Of a stretch of 64,000 bases of DNA, positions 42,684-52,080 are shown one piece after another. Source of the DNA: Nitrosarchaeum sp. GTDB lineage: Archaea; Thermoproteota; Nitrososphaeria; Nitrososphaerales; Nitrosopumilaceae. The notes beneath the pieces are model-generated. The model saw only the letters and a list, made by a program, of their open reading frames with translations, was not told the origin of the DNA and made no database searches. The first letter of the stretch is position 1, and every line of letters begins with the position of its first letter. The translations under genes were made by a program, and so were the position numbers. The DNA lies in assembly GCA_002737445.1 (NCBI GenBank), contig NSIR01000002.1, forward strand, positions 224,663 to 288,662, read 5' to 3'.

Positions 42684-44237
42684 TTAAACCCCCAGTACTC
42701 CATTCATGTATGGAATTATTTGTTTAAAGAATATGTCAGGATATATTCCTAAAACTACTGTAAATCCTGCAAGTACCATCATTGGTGCAGTCATATACCA
42801 ACTTCCTTCTTTAACATGTTCAAGGTGCTCAGGTAGTTTTCCAAAAAATACACGTTTCAGCATCCAAAGAATGTATGACATTGTTAATACAGTTGCAACT
42901 AGACCTAAACCAAATGTTACAGCTCTAATGGTAGAACCATCTTTAATTGCAGTTTCCAGGGCTCCGTAAAATAAAGTCCACTCACCCATAAATCCACTAG
43001 TTGGAGGCACTCCCATAATTGTCAATGCACCAATCACTGCACATACAGCAGTTATCGGCATTTTACCAGCTAACCCACCTAATTGTGAAATATTTCTAGT
43101 ACCAACTTTAACAATTATAATTCCAGCCATCATGAAAAGGATGCCTTTACCAAGTGCATGTGTGACATACATCATCTCAGCTCCGGATAATCCAAGAACT
43201 GACATGGAACCAATTCCAAATAAAATATAGCCCATTTGACTAATACTAGAATATGCAAGTAAACGTTTGATATCATCCTGCATTAATGCCATTGCACCAC
43301 CGTAAATCATTGTAACAAGACCCCAAATGTGAAACCAAATTGAAAGATCAGCAAATGTATTTGGTAAAAATTCTACAATTAATCTAAAAATACCATAAGC
43401 GCCAATACCAATCATTGCAGGTGATAACAACGCACTGATTGGAGTTGGAGCAGATCCATGAACCCATGGTAACCATATGTGATACATGAATACAGCCATT
43501 TTAACTCCAAGTCCAATTGAAATTGCAATCGCTGAAAGCATCAGAATGTTTTGTGGGATTTCGGATTCATGTATATCTGCGAAATCAAAACTTCCTAATG
43601 AAAGACCAATCATCAAAAATCCCAACAATAAAACAACTGCACCTGCATGAGTCCAAAGCAAGAACATTAAACCGATTTTTCTTCTTGGACCAGCACCCCA
43701 AAGAGCAACCAAAAAGAACCCAGGAATCAACATTACCTCAAAGAATACATAAAATTCAATTAAATTTGTAGATAATACAGTACCAAGCATACCCATTGCA
43801 AAAACTAGATAGAGTGCAAAATAAAGTCCAGATTTTGCATTTACATAATTTGAAAGAGATGAGGATTCAATCAGAGTTGAATGTCCATTAGTTGATACAA
43901 TTTCGTGATTTTCTTCAGCGTATTGTTCATGAAATCTGTGAATCATGTACGGTTTTGAATAAAATACCAAAATTGTGCTAAGTAGATAAATAATAATTGC
44001 AAATGGTGATGCTAAACCATCCAATAGAAATCCAAATTCGCCGAATTGTTCTGTCCATGGATAATGTTCTTCAGTTGTACCAGACAATACACTTAGAATT
44101 ATCAGTATTGTACTGTAAAGTAAAATTCCAAATGTAAACCACATGGCTGGAGTAGTACCTAATTTTCTTCCAATTATGTATGCAATTGGAGATAATAGCA
44201 AAGGCAGAAAAACTGCCTGCAAAAGTGCATATTCCAT
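42684..44237 (-). CDS. nuoM: Complex I subunit M (antiporter-like)
   Basis: 517 residues. FYVFFEVMLIPGFFLVALWG, GVKMAVFMYHIWLPWVHGSA, PTPISALLSP, RLLAYSSISQMGYILFG and MGVPPTSGFMGEWTLF. About 14 helices. The start overlaps the nuoK stop by one base. Confidence 0.95.
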   Translation of the reverse strand: MEYALLQAVFLPLLLSPIAYIIGRKLGTTPAMWFTFGILLYSTILIILSVLSGTTEEHYPWTEQFGEFGFLLDGLASPFAIIIYLLSTILVFYSKPYMIHRFHEQYAEENHEIVSTNGHSTLIESSSLSNYVNAKSGLYFALYLVFAMGMLGTVLSTNLIEFYVFFEVMLIPGFFLVALWGAGPRRKIGLMFLLWTHAGAVVLLLGFLMIGLSLGSFDFADIHESEIPQNILMLSAIAISIGLGVKMAVFMYHIWLPWVHGSAPTPISALLSPAMIGIGAYGIFRLIVEFLPNTFADLSIWFHIWGLVTMIYGGAMALMQDDIKRLLAYSSISQMGYILFGIGSMSVLGLSGAEMMYVTHALGKGILFMMAGIIIVKVGTRNISQLGGLAGKMPITAVCAVIGALTIMGVPPTSGFMGEWTLFYGALETAIKDGSTIRAVTFGLGLVATVLTMSYILWMLKRVFFGKLPEHLEHVKEGSWYMTAPMMVLAGFTVVLGIYPDIFFKQIIPYMNGVLGV

Positions 44238-44542
44238 TATCCTTTCAAATTCCTAAAGTCTGCAATATCAATATTCTGATACATTCTATATGCGACAATG
44301 ATTAATGAAAGTCCAACTGCAACTTCAGCTGCAGCTATTGCAATTGAGAATAATGCTAATGTTTGTCCACCACTGTGTGGTAGAAATCGTCCAAATGCAA
44401 CTAGATTTAGATTTGCAGCATTGATGATTATTTCAATTGAAAATAACATTCTAATTGCATTTCTTTTTACAGATAAACCATAAATTCCAATTCCCAAAAG
44501 GGCAATTGATACTAAAACAAAATCAATCAGTTCGTTGGTCAT
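44237..44542 (-). CDS. nuoK: Complex I subunit K
   Basis: 101 residues, three helices. GIYGLSVKRNAIRMLFSIEI with the conserved Glu, and ANLNLVAFGRF, AIAAAEVAVGLSLIIVAYR. Overlaps nuoJ by 20 bp on the same strand. Confidence 0.95.
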   Translation of the reverse strand: MTNELIDFVLVSIALLGIGIYGLSVKRNAIRMLFSIEIIINAANLNLVAFGRFLPHSGGQTLALFSIAIAAAEVAVGLSLIIVAYRMYQNIDIADFRNLKG

Positions 44543-45044
44543 TTTCTACATTCTCTCTTCTTGCTAAAACTAGTGCACCCGTAACTGAACCAGATAAAAT
44601 TAGTGCCATTAGAATTAGAGCTGGCCAATAATATATTAAAAAGTCTGCACCTATAGTTCTAAAATCAACAGCAGGTTCATCAGTAGTAATTGATTTTATA
44701 CCAGAATCCATTATGACAGAACCTAATGCAGTTATAAAAATAAGCATTAAAGCAATGCCCACAAATTTTCTTCGTTTATCCTCAATTTTTTTGAAGATTA
44801 ATTCTCTTTTTACCAGCATTACCGTAAATAAAATTAAAACTGCGATAGATCCCACATAAACTGCTAGTTGAAACATGGCAACAAAAGGTGAATCTAAAAG
44901 TAAAAAGAATCCTGCAATTCCACCAAGAGTTCCCATTAATGCAATAGAGCCATAAATTAAAGATCTGAATTCTAGAGAAGCTATTGCAGAGCCAATTGTA
45001 ATAACAGATAATGCAAGAAATACAACATCAGCCATGTGTTGCAC
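44523..45044 (-). CDS. nuoJ: Complex I subunit J
   Basis: 173 residues, five helices. The third-helix region MFQLAVYVGSIAVLILFTVM is the family hallmark. Start overlaps nuoI by 17 bp. Confidence 0.93.
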   Translation of the reverse strand: MQHMADVVFLALSVITIGSAIASLEFRSLIYGSIALMGTLGGIAGFFLLLDSPFVAMFQLAVYVGSIAVLILFTVMLVKRELIFKKIEDKRRKFVGIALMLIFITALGSVIMDSGIKSITTDEPAVDFRTIGADFLIYYWPALILMALILSGSVTGALVLARRENVENDQRTD

Positions 45045-45525
45045 CTCTATCAGTAATTTTTATTTCGGAATCTTGTGAAACATATGGTTTTACTTGAAGT
45101 TGAGCTGGTGTGTAAATCAGACCTTCTTTACTAAATGAAGAAAGTTCATAGTCATTTGTCATGTATAATGCATAAAACGGACATGCATCAACGCATAATC
45201 CACAAAATACACATTTACCATAATCAATTTGAGGCATTATGGCTTTTTTATTATGTTTGTATTCTTCTGGAACTTTTACCATTGCAATTGCTTCAGCTAC
45301 ACCTTCACATGCAATTGAGCATAATTGACAACCAGTACAATGATCGTGAAATAACATATGTCGACCTTTATAACCTGCAATACCAACACCTGTTGAAGGA
45401 TCAAATTGATATCCATCTCCAACAAATTTTAGTTTTTCTTCAGGATATCGCAGAGTAAATCTTTTAACAGCTAAATGTTTAATTCCTGAATTTAATGCCT
45501 TGATAATTCCAGTTGCGGTATTCAT
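45028..45525 (-). CDS. nuoI: Complex I subunit I (2 x [4Fe-4S])
   Basis: 165 residues. Two clusters: CTGCQLCSIACEGVAEA and CVFCGLCVDACPFYAL. The last Cys of the first motif is followed by Glu instead of the usual Pro. Passes electrons to the N2 cluster in NuoB. Overlaps nuoH by 4 bp. Confidence 0.94.
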   Translation of the reverse strand: MNTATGIIKALNSGIKHLAVKRFTLRYPEEKLKFVGDGYQFDPSTGVGIAGYKGRHMLFHDHCTGCQLCSIACEGVAEAIAMVKVPEEYKHNKKAIMPQIDYGKCVFCGLCVDACPFYALYMTNDYELSSFSKEGLIYTPAQLQVKPYVSQDSEIKITDRGATHG

Positions 45526-46823
45526 TGCAATATTCCTCCTGGTCCCAAGACTCCAGCGTACAACAAACCGAGTGCTATAAAGATGTTAACGAATGCCAAT
45601 CCAATTAATTTGTACCAACCAAGACTCAATAACATATCAATTCTAATTCTTGGGAATACTCCTCGTGGTAACAGTATGAAAAATATTACTCCTACTGTTT
45701 TTATTACAAACCATAAAACACCATTTAACATTTCTTGTGAAAATATTGGTAATCCGGGAATTTTTGCAGTAATTGGACCTATGGTAATTCCATTAGTAAT
45801 TATATCTTCAGGGAATGGAGGCCAAATCATGGGTCCGGTCCAACCTCCAAGGAATAAAACAACGAATAATGCTGCAAACGCATAAAGTTTCAAGTATGTT
45901 CCTAATTGAACAAGACCATAAATCATTCCTGAAAATTCAGTTAACCAACCAGCAACAATTTCACTTTCGGCTTCAGGTAAATCAAATGGAATTCTTTCTA
46001 ATTCAGCTAGTATTGTAATAAAGAAAATAATTGCACCTATTGGTAAAAATATAATCCATGGAAAATTAGATTGACTAACAACAATTTCAGAAAGATTTAG
46101 GGTTCCAGTAAGAATTACCACACCCAATAGTGATAAAATCAATGGGATTTCAAAAGAAACCATTTGGTGTAGTGCTCTTATTCCACCGATAAATGGAAAT
46201 TTACTGTTTGATGACCATGCTGAAAGTATAGTTATAATTGGAAAAAATCCAATAATTGCAAATACAGCAATTAAGCCAACATCAACATCTGCAACTACCC
46301 ATCCAGGTGCAACTGGAATTAATGCAACAAATGCTGCAGCTGTTGCAACAAATAATATCGGAGCTGCCCAAAAAATTGGTTTGTCTGCTTTTGCAGGGAT
46401 TATAATTTCTTTTGAGATTAGCTTAAGTCCATCTCCCATTAATTGTAAAATTCCTTCGAATTTTCCACAGTAAAAAGGACCAACTCGAAGTTGTAATTTT
46501 GCTAGCATTTTTCTTTCAACAAATATTGTACCAGCTGCAATCAATGCCGCAAATCCAAATCCAGGAAAAGCAGCAATTTTAAATAAATCAGTACTCATGA
46601 AGGCTTTCAAAATTGGAATAGTTCTAGAAGGATCTGCCAACCAAGTTAATGCAAGAAATGGTGTAAGTAATTGTCCATCGATAACAGGCATTTCAATATA
46701 AAATAAAGCAATGAAAACAGCAGGCAATCCTATTAGCACAAAGATAAGAAGCATCCAAAACGCATTATCTAAAATAGATTTTACAAATTCGCTAAACTTG
46801 AAATTTGGTGCAATGACAGACAT
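45522..46823 (-). CDS. nuoH: Complex I subunit H
   Basis: 433 residues, about nine helices plus an extended N-terminal helical segment. VERKMLAKLQLRVGPFYCGK, GGIRALHQMVSFEIPLILSL, and LERIPFDLPEAESEIVAGWL are the quinone-site signatures. Longer than typical NuoH, from extra N-terminal and periplasmic loops. Confidence 0.95.
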   Translation of the reverse strand: MSVIAPNFKFSEFVKSILDNAFWMLLIFVLIGLPAVFIALFYIEMPVIDGQLLTPFLALTWLADPSRTIPILKAFMSTDLFKIAAFPGFGFAALIAAGTIFVERKMLAKLQLRVGPFYCGKFEGILQLMGDGLKLISKEIIIPAKADKPIFWAAPILFVATAAAFVALIPVAPGWVVADVDVGLIAVFAIIGFFPIITILSAWSSNSKFPFIGGIRALHQMVSFEIPLILSLLGVVILTGTLNLSEIVVSQSNFPWIIFLPIGAIIFFITILAELERIPFDLPEAESEIVAGWLTEFSGMIYGLVQLGTYLKLYAFAALFVVLFLGGWTGPMIWPPFPEDIITNGITIGPITAKIPGLPIFSQEMLNGVLWFVIKTVGVIFFILLPRGVFPRIRIDMLLSLGWYKLIGLAFVNIFIALGLLYAGVLGPGGILQ

Positions 46824-47957
46824 TTATCTATCTGCCTCCACTGGCCAATAATTTAAACTCCAATATACAGAAGGCATGTTTCCAAGTTTTTCGCCTTTTA
46901 GAAGATATGGTAATGCTATAAGATTTCTAAATGAACCAACACTAAGTTTAACTCTATAAGGTTCAGGTTTTTTATCAGATACAATATAGCATCCTAATGA
47001 ACCTCTTCCAGATTCCACACGTTTGTAAACAGAATCATCTCCACCTTTTGGATTTGGTTTTAATTTTACTCTTACAGAACCAGATTTAGGCATTTTTTGT
47101 AATGCATGTCTAATTATTCTACAACTTTCCATCATGTCAAGCCATGGAATTTTTGATCTTGCGTAAGAATCGCCTTCTTTAAGTACATTAGTTTGAAAAT
47201 CTAATTCTTCATAAACATCATATGGTTCTTTCTTTCTAAGATCATAATCAACTCCACTTGCACGTAGTACAGATCCAGTTGTACCTAATCGAATTGCATC
47301 TTCTCGCGATAAAACACCAGTATTTGCAGTTCTGGCAATTAAAATTGGATTATCATAAAAAATTGCAGCATATTCTTTGATTCGTTTTTCAAAATAATTT
47401 ACTTGTCTTAAACAAACATCTTCAAAGTTTGGTGGTAAATCATTTCTTACTCCACCGGGTACAAAATGAGAGTGAGTAACTCTAGCGCCAGTCATTTTTT
47501 CTAATAGATCAATTAATAATTCACGATCACCTGCAGGCCACATAAACATTGTAGAGTGACCTAAAAATATTCCATAAATAGCGAGCCAATACATTGTATA
47601 AACACACCTGTTTAATTCAGATGCAATAACTCGTATGTATTTAGCACGTTCCGGTACTTCAATACCAAGAAGTTCTTCAACTCCCAAAACATATGGATAC
47701 AGAACATTACAAGAATCATGAATGACCGGTCTTTCTAAATGTGGAATATTTGTAATGTAGTTTCTATATTCAGCCATCTTCTCTTCACCACGATGAACAT
47801 ATCCAGGATCAGGATCGCATGCAACAATGAAATCACCGTCAATCTGTACAATAATTCTCATATGACCAGAACCAGGATGTTGTGGTCCAACATTAAGAGT
47901 CATAATTCTCTCATCTACTTTTTGAAGTGCAAGTCCAGGAGGTAATTCTTTTATCAT
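46824..47957 (-). CDS. nuoD: Complex I subunit D (49-kDa)
   Basis: About 377 residues, preferred start ATG 47957 (MIKELPPGLALQ), two bases after the nuoC stop. A start at 48011 would overlap nuoC by 52 bp. GPQHPGSGHMRIIVQIDGD, DPDPGYVHRGEEKMAEYRN, the quinone His/Tyr region, and GSLGCYIVSD, all match. Forms the quinone chamber with NuoB. Confidence 0.95.
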   Translation of the reverse strand: MIKELPPGLALQKVDERIMTLNVGPQHPGSGHMRIIVQIDGDFIVACDPDPGYVHRGEEKMAEYRNYITNIPHLERPVIHDSCNVLYPYVLGVEELLGIEVPERAKYIRVIASELNRCVYTMYWLAIYGIFLGHSTMFMWPAGDRELLIDLLEKMTGARVTHSHFVPGGVRNDLPPNFEDVCLRQVNYFEKRIKEYAAIFYDNPILIARTANTGVLSREDAIRLGTTGSVLRASGVDYDLRKKEPYDVYEELDFQTNVLKEGDSYARSKIPWLDMMESCRIIRHALQKMPKSGSVRVKLKPNPKGGDDSVYKRVESGRGSLGCYIVSDKKPEPYRVKLSVGSFRNLIALPYLLKGEKLGNMPSVYWSLNYWPVEADR

Positions 47958-47959
47958 AT

Positions 47960-48547
47960 CTATCTTCCTTTTATTGCAAAATCCTTTCTTAGTGGAGGTA
48001 AATCTGCCCAATCTTCTGGCAAAAGTAATCGACGATTATCGGGATGACCCTGAAAATAAACACCAAACATTTCAAAAACTTCTCTTTCGTGAAATTCTAC
48101 ACTGTAAAATATTTCTCTAAGACTAGGAAGTTTTGTAGAATCATTTCCAGGAATTGGATTCTCTTCTCTTTGTGCTCTAGTTGCCAATACAAGAATTTGA
48201 CTAGATAACGAAGAATCAGTATATGATCCTAAATGATAAACTACTTCAATTTCTTTATCTTGAGGGTAATCTACACCCGATACGGATTCAGCATGATCAA
48301 AATTCAAAACATCTCTTAAAAATTCAGCTACTTCTTTAACATCATCTCTACTAACATTAATTCTAACTCTATTAGATTTTACAAATGCAACTTTAGTTCT
48401 TGAACCAAATTTTTCAACAATTTTATCTGCCAGTCCTTTTTCAAATTTTGGTAATTCGATTTCTTTTACCGGTGTTGGATTCGTGGTAATTGAGGATTGT
48501 TCATCGGAAATAGTTTCAACTAATTCATTATCAGAATCTAAACTCAT
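47960..48547 (-). CDS. nuoC: Complex I subunit C (30-kDa)
   Basis: 195 residues. SVEFHEREVFEMFGVYFQGH is the family signature, with HPDNRRLLLPEDWADLPPLR. An acidic N-terminal tail precedes it. Start overlaps the nuoB stop by one base. Confidence 0.95.
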   Translation of the reverse strand: MSLDSDNELVETISDEQSSITTNPTPVKEIELPKFEKGLADKIVEKFGSRTKVAFVKSNRVRINVSRDDVKEVAEFLRDVLNFDHAESVSGVDYPQDKEIEVVYHLGSYTDSSLSSQILVLATRAQREENPIPGNDSTKLPSLREIFYSVEFHEREVFEMFGVYFQGHPDNRRLLLPEDWADLPPLRKDFAIKGR

Positions 48548-49071
48548 TATACAAACTTCCTAGCCTTCATTCTTTTGATTTTTTCTTGTAATAACATACA
48601 TCCTTGAATTAGAGTTTCAGGTCTAGGTGGACAACCTGGAACGTATACATCAACTGGTAAAATACCGTCTATGCCAGGAAGTACATTATATGAATCAAAA
48701 TATAATCCACCGGTAATTGCACAAGCTCCCATCGCAATAACGTATTTTGGTTCTGGCATTTGATCATAAACTAAACGTAAACGTGGTGCCATTTTTCTTG
48801 TGATAGTCCCCTGAACAACAATCAGATCACATTGTCTAAGTGAACCAAATGCTTCAATGATTCCAAATCTTTCAACATCATATCTAGGACTTGATGCAGC
48901 TCCAAATTCTACACTACAACATGCAGTTTCAATGTGGACAGGCCAAAGAGACCAAATTCTACCCCAATTAATTGCGTATCCCAGTGGTTTATCAATTGCT
49001 TTTTCTAAAACATCACCTAGTTTACCAATAAACACATTTGCGTTTTGTGGGGTTAACAGATCTTTTAACAA
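48547..49071 (-). CDS. nuoB: Complex I subunit B (N2 cluster)
   Basis: 174 residues. N2 ligands: ETACCSVEF with tandem Cys, MGACAITGG, and VPGCPPRPE. No membrane segment. 31 bp after nuoA. Confidence 0.96.
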   Translation of the reverse strand: MLKDLLTPQNANVFIGKLGDVLEKAIDKPLGYAINWGRIWSLWPVHIETACCSVEFGAASSPRYDVERFGIIEAFGSLRQCDLIVVQGTITRKMAPRLRLVYDQMPEPKYVIAMGACAITGGLYFDSYNVLPGIDGILPVDVYVPGCPPRPETLIQGCMLLQEKIKRMKARKFV

Positions 49072-49102
49072 TATAATCTCCCATTTTCATTTGTATAAAA
49101 AA

Positions 49103-49477
49103 CTACCATATGTCTCGTCTACCTGATTGATGTAATGCAAAAGCCATTGCAGCAAACATAATTGCTAAGAAACCAATAATTGGCAAAGTTGCAGATTTTG
49201 GAAGTAGTAAAAGTGTACTTCCCCATGCATATAAGAAAATAGCCATAACATCAAAAACAACAAACATCAAAATGTAAGCATAGTACTGCATCATGAAATG
49301 AGTTCTACCTTCGCCTGATGGAACTTGGCCACATTCCATTGGTAAAAATTTAACAGGATTACTTTTTTTTCTAGGTGAAATCATTCTAGATACTAAAAGT
49401 GCTGGCGCCATAGCCACAACTGCAAATCCAAACATTAAGACTAGAGTACTATAGTTACTTGCCAATTCTCCAACCAA
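49103..49477 (-). CDS. nuoA: Complex I subunit A
   Basis: 124 residues, three helices, TTG start at 49477. FLPMECGQVPSGEGRTHFM and YYAYILMFVVFDVMAIFLYA are the family signatures. First gene of the operon; the TTG is about 28 bp after a TTTTTATAG box, so it is likely leaderless. Confidence 0.95.
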   Translation of the reverse strand: MVGELASNYSTLVLMFGFAVVAMAPALLVSRMISPRKKSNPVKFLPMECGQVPSGEGRTHFMMQYYAYILMFVVFDVMAIFLYAWGSTLLLLPKSATLPIIGFLAIMFAAMAFALHQSGRRDIW

Positions 49478-49500
49478 TTTAGCTTAAAACCCAAGTTTTT

Positions 49501-49509
49501 CTATAAAAA
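49501..49509 (-). promoter_or_regulatory. TATA box of the complex I operon
   Basis: TTTTTATAG on the minus strand, centred 28 bp upstream of the nuoA TTG. The eleven genes downstream have gaps of at most 31 bp or overlap, so one transcript from here is likely. Confidence 0.6.
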
Positions 49510-49587
49510 GGTATGTACTTGTTTAAATTTTAATTTAAGAAAAACACTTTTTGTAAAGTTATAATAGGATACAAATCAAACGCGATC

Positions 49588-50052
49588 ATGTCATTAAATG
49601 TGGGGGATATAGCTCCTAATTTTGATCTTCCAGATATAGATCTCAAAATGCGAAGTTTAGATGAATTTAGAGGAAGTAAAATCATAGTATCCTTTTTTGT
49701 TGCAGCGAGTTCTCCAATATGTGAAAATGAACTATGTACATTTAGAGATTCGTGGAGTGAAATACAAAAGCTAGGTGTCAAAATAATTGCAATAAGTAAT
49801 GACGGACCGTTTGCTAACAAAGCATTTGCACAAAAACATAATTTTAATTTTCCAATATTAGCAGACTATACAAGTAAAACAATTCGAGATTATGATGTTT
49901 TAATGCCAGATTTATTACACATAAAAGATTACAATGCAGCAAAACGTTCTGTGTTCATAATAATGGAAGATGGTAAAATTGGGTACAAGTGGGTATCTGA
50001 GAATCCATTAAAAGAACCAAATTATGAAGAAATTAAAAATTTTATTAAATAA
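49588..50052 (+). CDS. Peroxiredoxin (Bcp/AhpC-like)
   Basis: 154 residues of the thioredoxin fold. Peroxidatic Cys in SSPICENELCTFRDSW, where the P-x-x-x-T/S-x2-C pattern reads S-S-P-I-C. A second Cys follows five residues later. Likely detoxifies hydrogen peroxide or organic peroxides. It diverges from nuoA across 110 bp. Confidence 0.9.
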   Translation: MSLNVGDIAPNFDLPDIDLKMRSLDEFRGSKIIVSFFVAASSPICENELCTFRDSWSEIQKLGVKIIAISNDGPFANKAFAQKHNFNFPILADYTSKTIRDYDVLMPDLLHIKDYNAAKRSVFIIMEDGKIGYKWVSENPLKEPNYEEIKNFIK

Positions 50053-50064
50053 ATTAATTTATTT

Positions 50065-50580
50065 TTATTCTATTTCTGCAATAACATCATTTTTTGCCAC
50101 ATTTCCACCAACTTTAATTTTGATGGATTTGATAGAACCACTTTTGTGAGATTTAACAGCAACTTGCATTTTCATAGATTCTAAAGTACAAATTACATCA
50201 CCTTGGTTTACAGAATCACCTTCTTGAACAGTAATAGAAACCACTTTTCCAGGAATTTGACTTTTTAAAGTTATTTGAGTGTCAAAAGATTTAGCGCCAC
50301 CGGAATTTTTAAAAACAATTTTATCAAGATCGGGGTGCATGTTGATAGTAATTGGAACGTTATCAACGATAAGATTCATCTCATTAGTTAAATTTTCAAG
50401 ATATTTTGCTCTATGATATTTTTGATCTAGTATAAATTCAATTCCTTTTGAATCCATTTTCAGAATTTTTATTTGGTGTTTATCAGCATTGATTTTAATT
50501 ACATATTCATTGTTACCAAGATTTTCAATAATATCACCAACAAATATTTTTTCGATATCTTTTATTTTATAATCCATCAA
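50065..50580 (-). CDS. Biotin carboxyl carrier protein of acyl-CoA carboxylase
   Basis: 171 residues. C-terminal biotinyl domain with LESMKMQVAVKSHKSG; the Lys of MKM is the biotinylation site. The N-terminal part is a beta-rich linker/association domain. Last gene of the three-gene carboxylase operon. Confidence 0.94.
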   Translation of the reverse strand: MMDYKIKDIEKIFVGDIIENLGNNEYVIKINADKHQIKILKMDSKGIEFILDQKYHRAKYLENLTNEMNLIVDNVPITINMHPDLDKIVFKNSGGAKSFDTQITLKSQIPGKVVSITVQEGDSVNQGDVICTLESMKMQVAVKSHKSGSIKSIKIKVGGNVAKNDVIAEIE

Positions 50581-50583
50581 CGA

Positions 50584-52080
50584 TCAACCTAATTTATTTT
50601 TCCAATTAGAATCATTAGAAGTGGAATGTTGTACTCTACTCTTAAAATATTCAGAATGCATAATTGCAGCTGCTAATGCAGCCTCACTTTTCTCAAGTTT
50701 TTCGGTTTTAAGATCTTCTTTTAGTCTATCAATAATGTTGTGACGGTTTAGAAAGTCTGTAGTAAGATTCCCACTTTTGTATTCCTCAGTATTTAGAATT
50801 GTTTTGTAGAGTGGAATTGATGTCTCAACTCCTTGAATGTAAAAATCATTTAAGGCATTGAGCATTCTAGTTCTTGATTCTTCAAAGGTTTGACCCCAGG
50901 TACAAAGTTTAGCCATTAAAGAATCATAAAATGAAGATACAGTGCATCCAGAATAAAGATAGGTATCACATCTAACACTAGGACCTGAAGGAATAATCAC
51001 CTCAGTTATAGGTCCTGTAGAGGGTGCAAAATCCAAAAACGTATCTTCTGCGTTAATTCTGCATTCAATGGCATAACCATTCATTTTAAGATCTTTTTGT
51101 TTGAATGGTAATGGTTCACCATTAGCAATATCTATTTGTAATTTAACAAGATCTAATCCAGACACTAATTCAGTAATAGGATGCTCTACTTGCAGTCTGG
51201 CATTAATTTCTATGAAATAAAATTCACCATTATCTGCTCGAAGGAATTCTGCAGTTCCAAGATTAGTATAATCAACAGCTTCTGATGCTTTAACAACTAA
51301 TTCGCCAATGCTTTCTCTAGTTTTTTGATCAACTATAGGTGACGGAGTTTGTTCAATAAGTTTTTGATTCCGTCTCTGAATTGAACATTCTCTTTCAAAT
51401 ATATGCACAGCATTGCCATGTTTGTCTCTAGCCATTTGATATTCAATATGTCTAGTTTTTTGAAGAAATTTTTCAACAATAATTGCCGATTTGCCTACTG
51501 CCGATATTGATTCAATAGTAACTGTTTCAAATCCTTCTCGTAATTCTTTATCATTATTTACCAATCGGATTCCACGACCGCCGCCGCCAAAAACTGATTT
51601 TAATAATACCGGATATGAAATATCATTTGCAATTTTTAATGCTTCCTCAACATCTCTAACAAGACCTGGACTTCCAGGAACGGTTGGAACTTTTGCTTTT
51701 AACATGGCAGATTTACATTGCATCTTATCACCACAAAGTTCCATGGATGCAGCAGACGGACCAATAAAATTTATTTTATTTTTTTCACATGTACTTGCAA
51801 AATCAGAATTTTCTGAAAGAAAACCATATCCAGGATGTATAGCGTCTGCACCAGAAGATAAAATAGTTTCAATAATTTTTTCTTGATTTAAATAAGATTT
51901 TGCAGGTGCAGCTTCGCCAATATGATATGCTTCAGTAGCTTGTTTAACATGTAAAGAATTGTAATCCTCATCAGAGTATACAGCTACCGTTTTAATTCCA
52001 AGTGCCTTACATGTTTTAATTACACGTAAAGCGATTTCACCTCTATTTGCGATAAGAACTTTTTCAATCATATTGATCAC
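50584..52080 (-). CDS. accC: Biotin carboxylase subunit of acetyl/propionyl-CoA carboxylase
   Basis: 498 residues. KVLIANRGEIALRVIKTCKA, HPGYGFLSEN, the ATP-grasp region GGGGRGIRLV, RECSIQRRNQKLIEQTPSP and EINARLQVEHPITE. ATG at 52071 (three residues in) is an equally likely start. In this group the one enzyme carboxylates both acetyl-CoA and propionyl-CoA in the 3HP/4HB cycle. Overlaps the carboxyltransferase by 4 bp. Confidence 0.94.
   Translation of the reverse strand: MINMIEKVLIANRGEIALRVIKTCKALGIKTVAVYSDEDYNSLHVKQATEAYHIGEAAPAKSYLNQEKIIETILSSGADAIHPGYGFLSENSDFASTCEKNKINFIGPSAASMELCGDKMQCKSAMLKAKVPTVPGSPGLVRDVEEALKIANDISYPVLLKSVFGGGGRGIRLVNNDKELREGFETVTIESISAVGKSAIIVEKFLQKTRHIEYQMARDKHGNAVHIFERECSIQRRNQKLIEQTPSPIVDQKTRESIGELVVKASEAVDYTNLGTAEFLRADNGEFYFIEINARLQVEHPITELVSGLDLVKLQIDIANGEPLPFKQKDLKMNGYAIECRINAEDTFLDFAPSTGPITEVIIPSGPSVRCDTYLYSGCTVSSFYDSLMAKLCTWGQTFEESRTRMLNALNDFYIQGVETSIPLYKTILNTEEYKSGNLTTDFLNRHNIIDRLKEDLKTEKLEKSEAALAAAIMHSEYFKSRVQHSTSNDSNWKNKLG

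Noticed and set aside
45135-45458. Open frame of 107 codons on the plus strand opposite nuoI
   Set aside because: Composition is His/Leu-rich shadow of the Fe-S gene; nuoI is unambiguous on the other strand.
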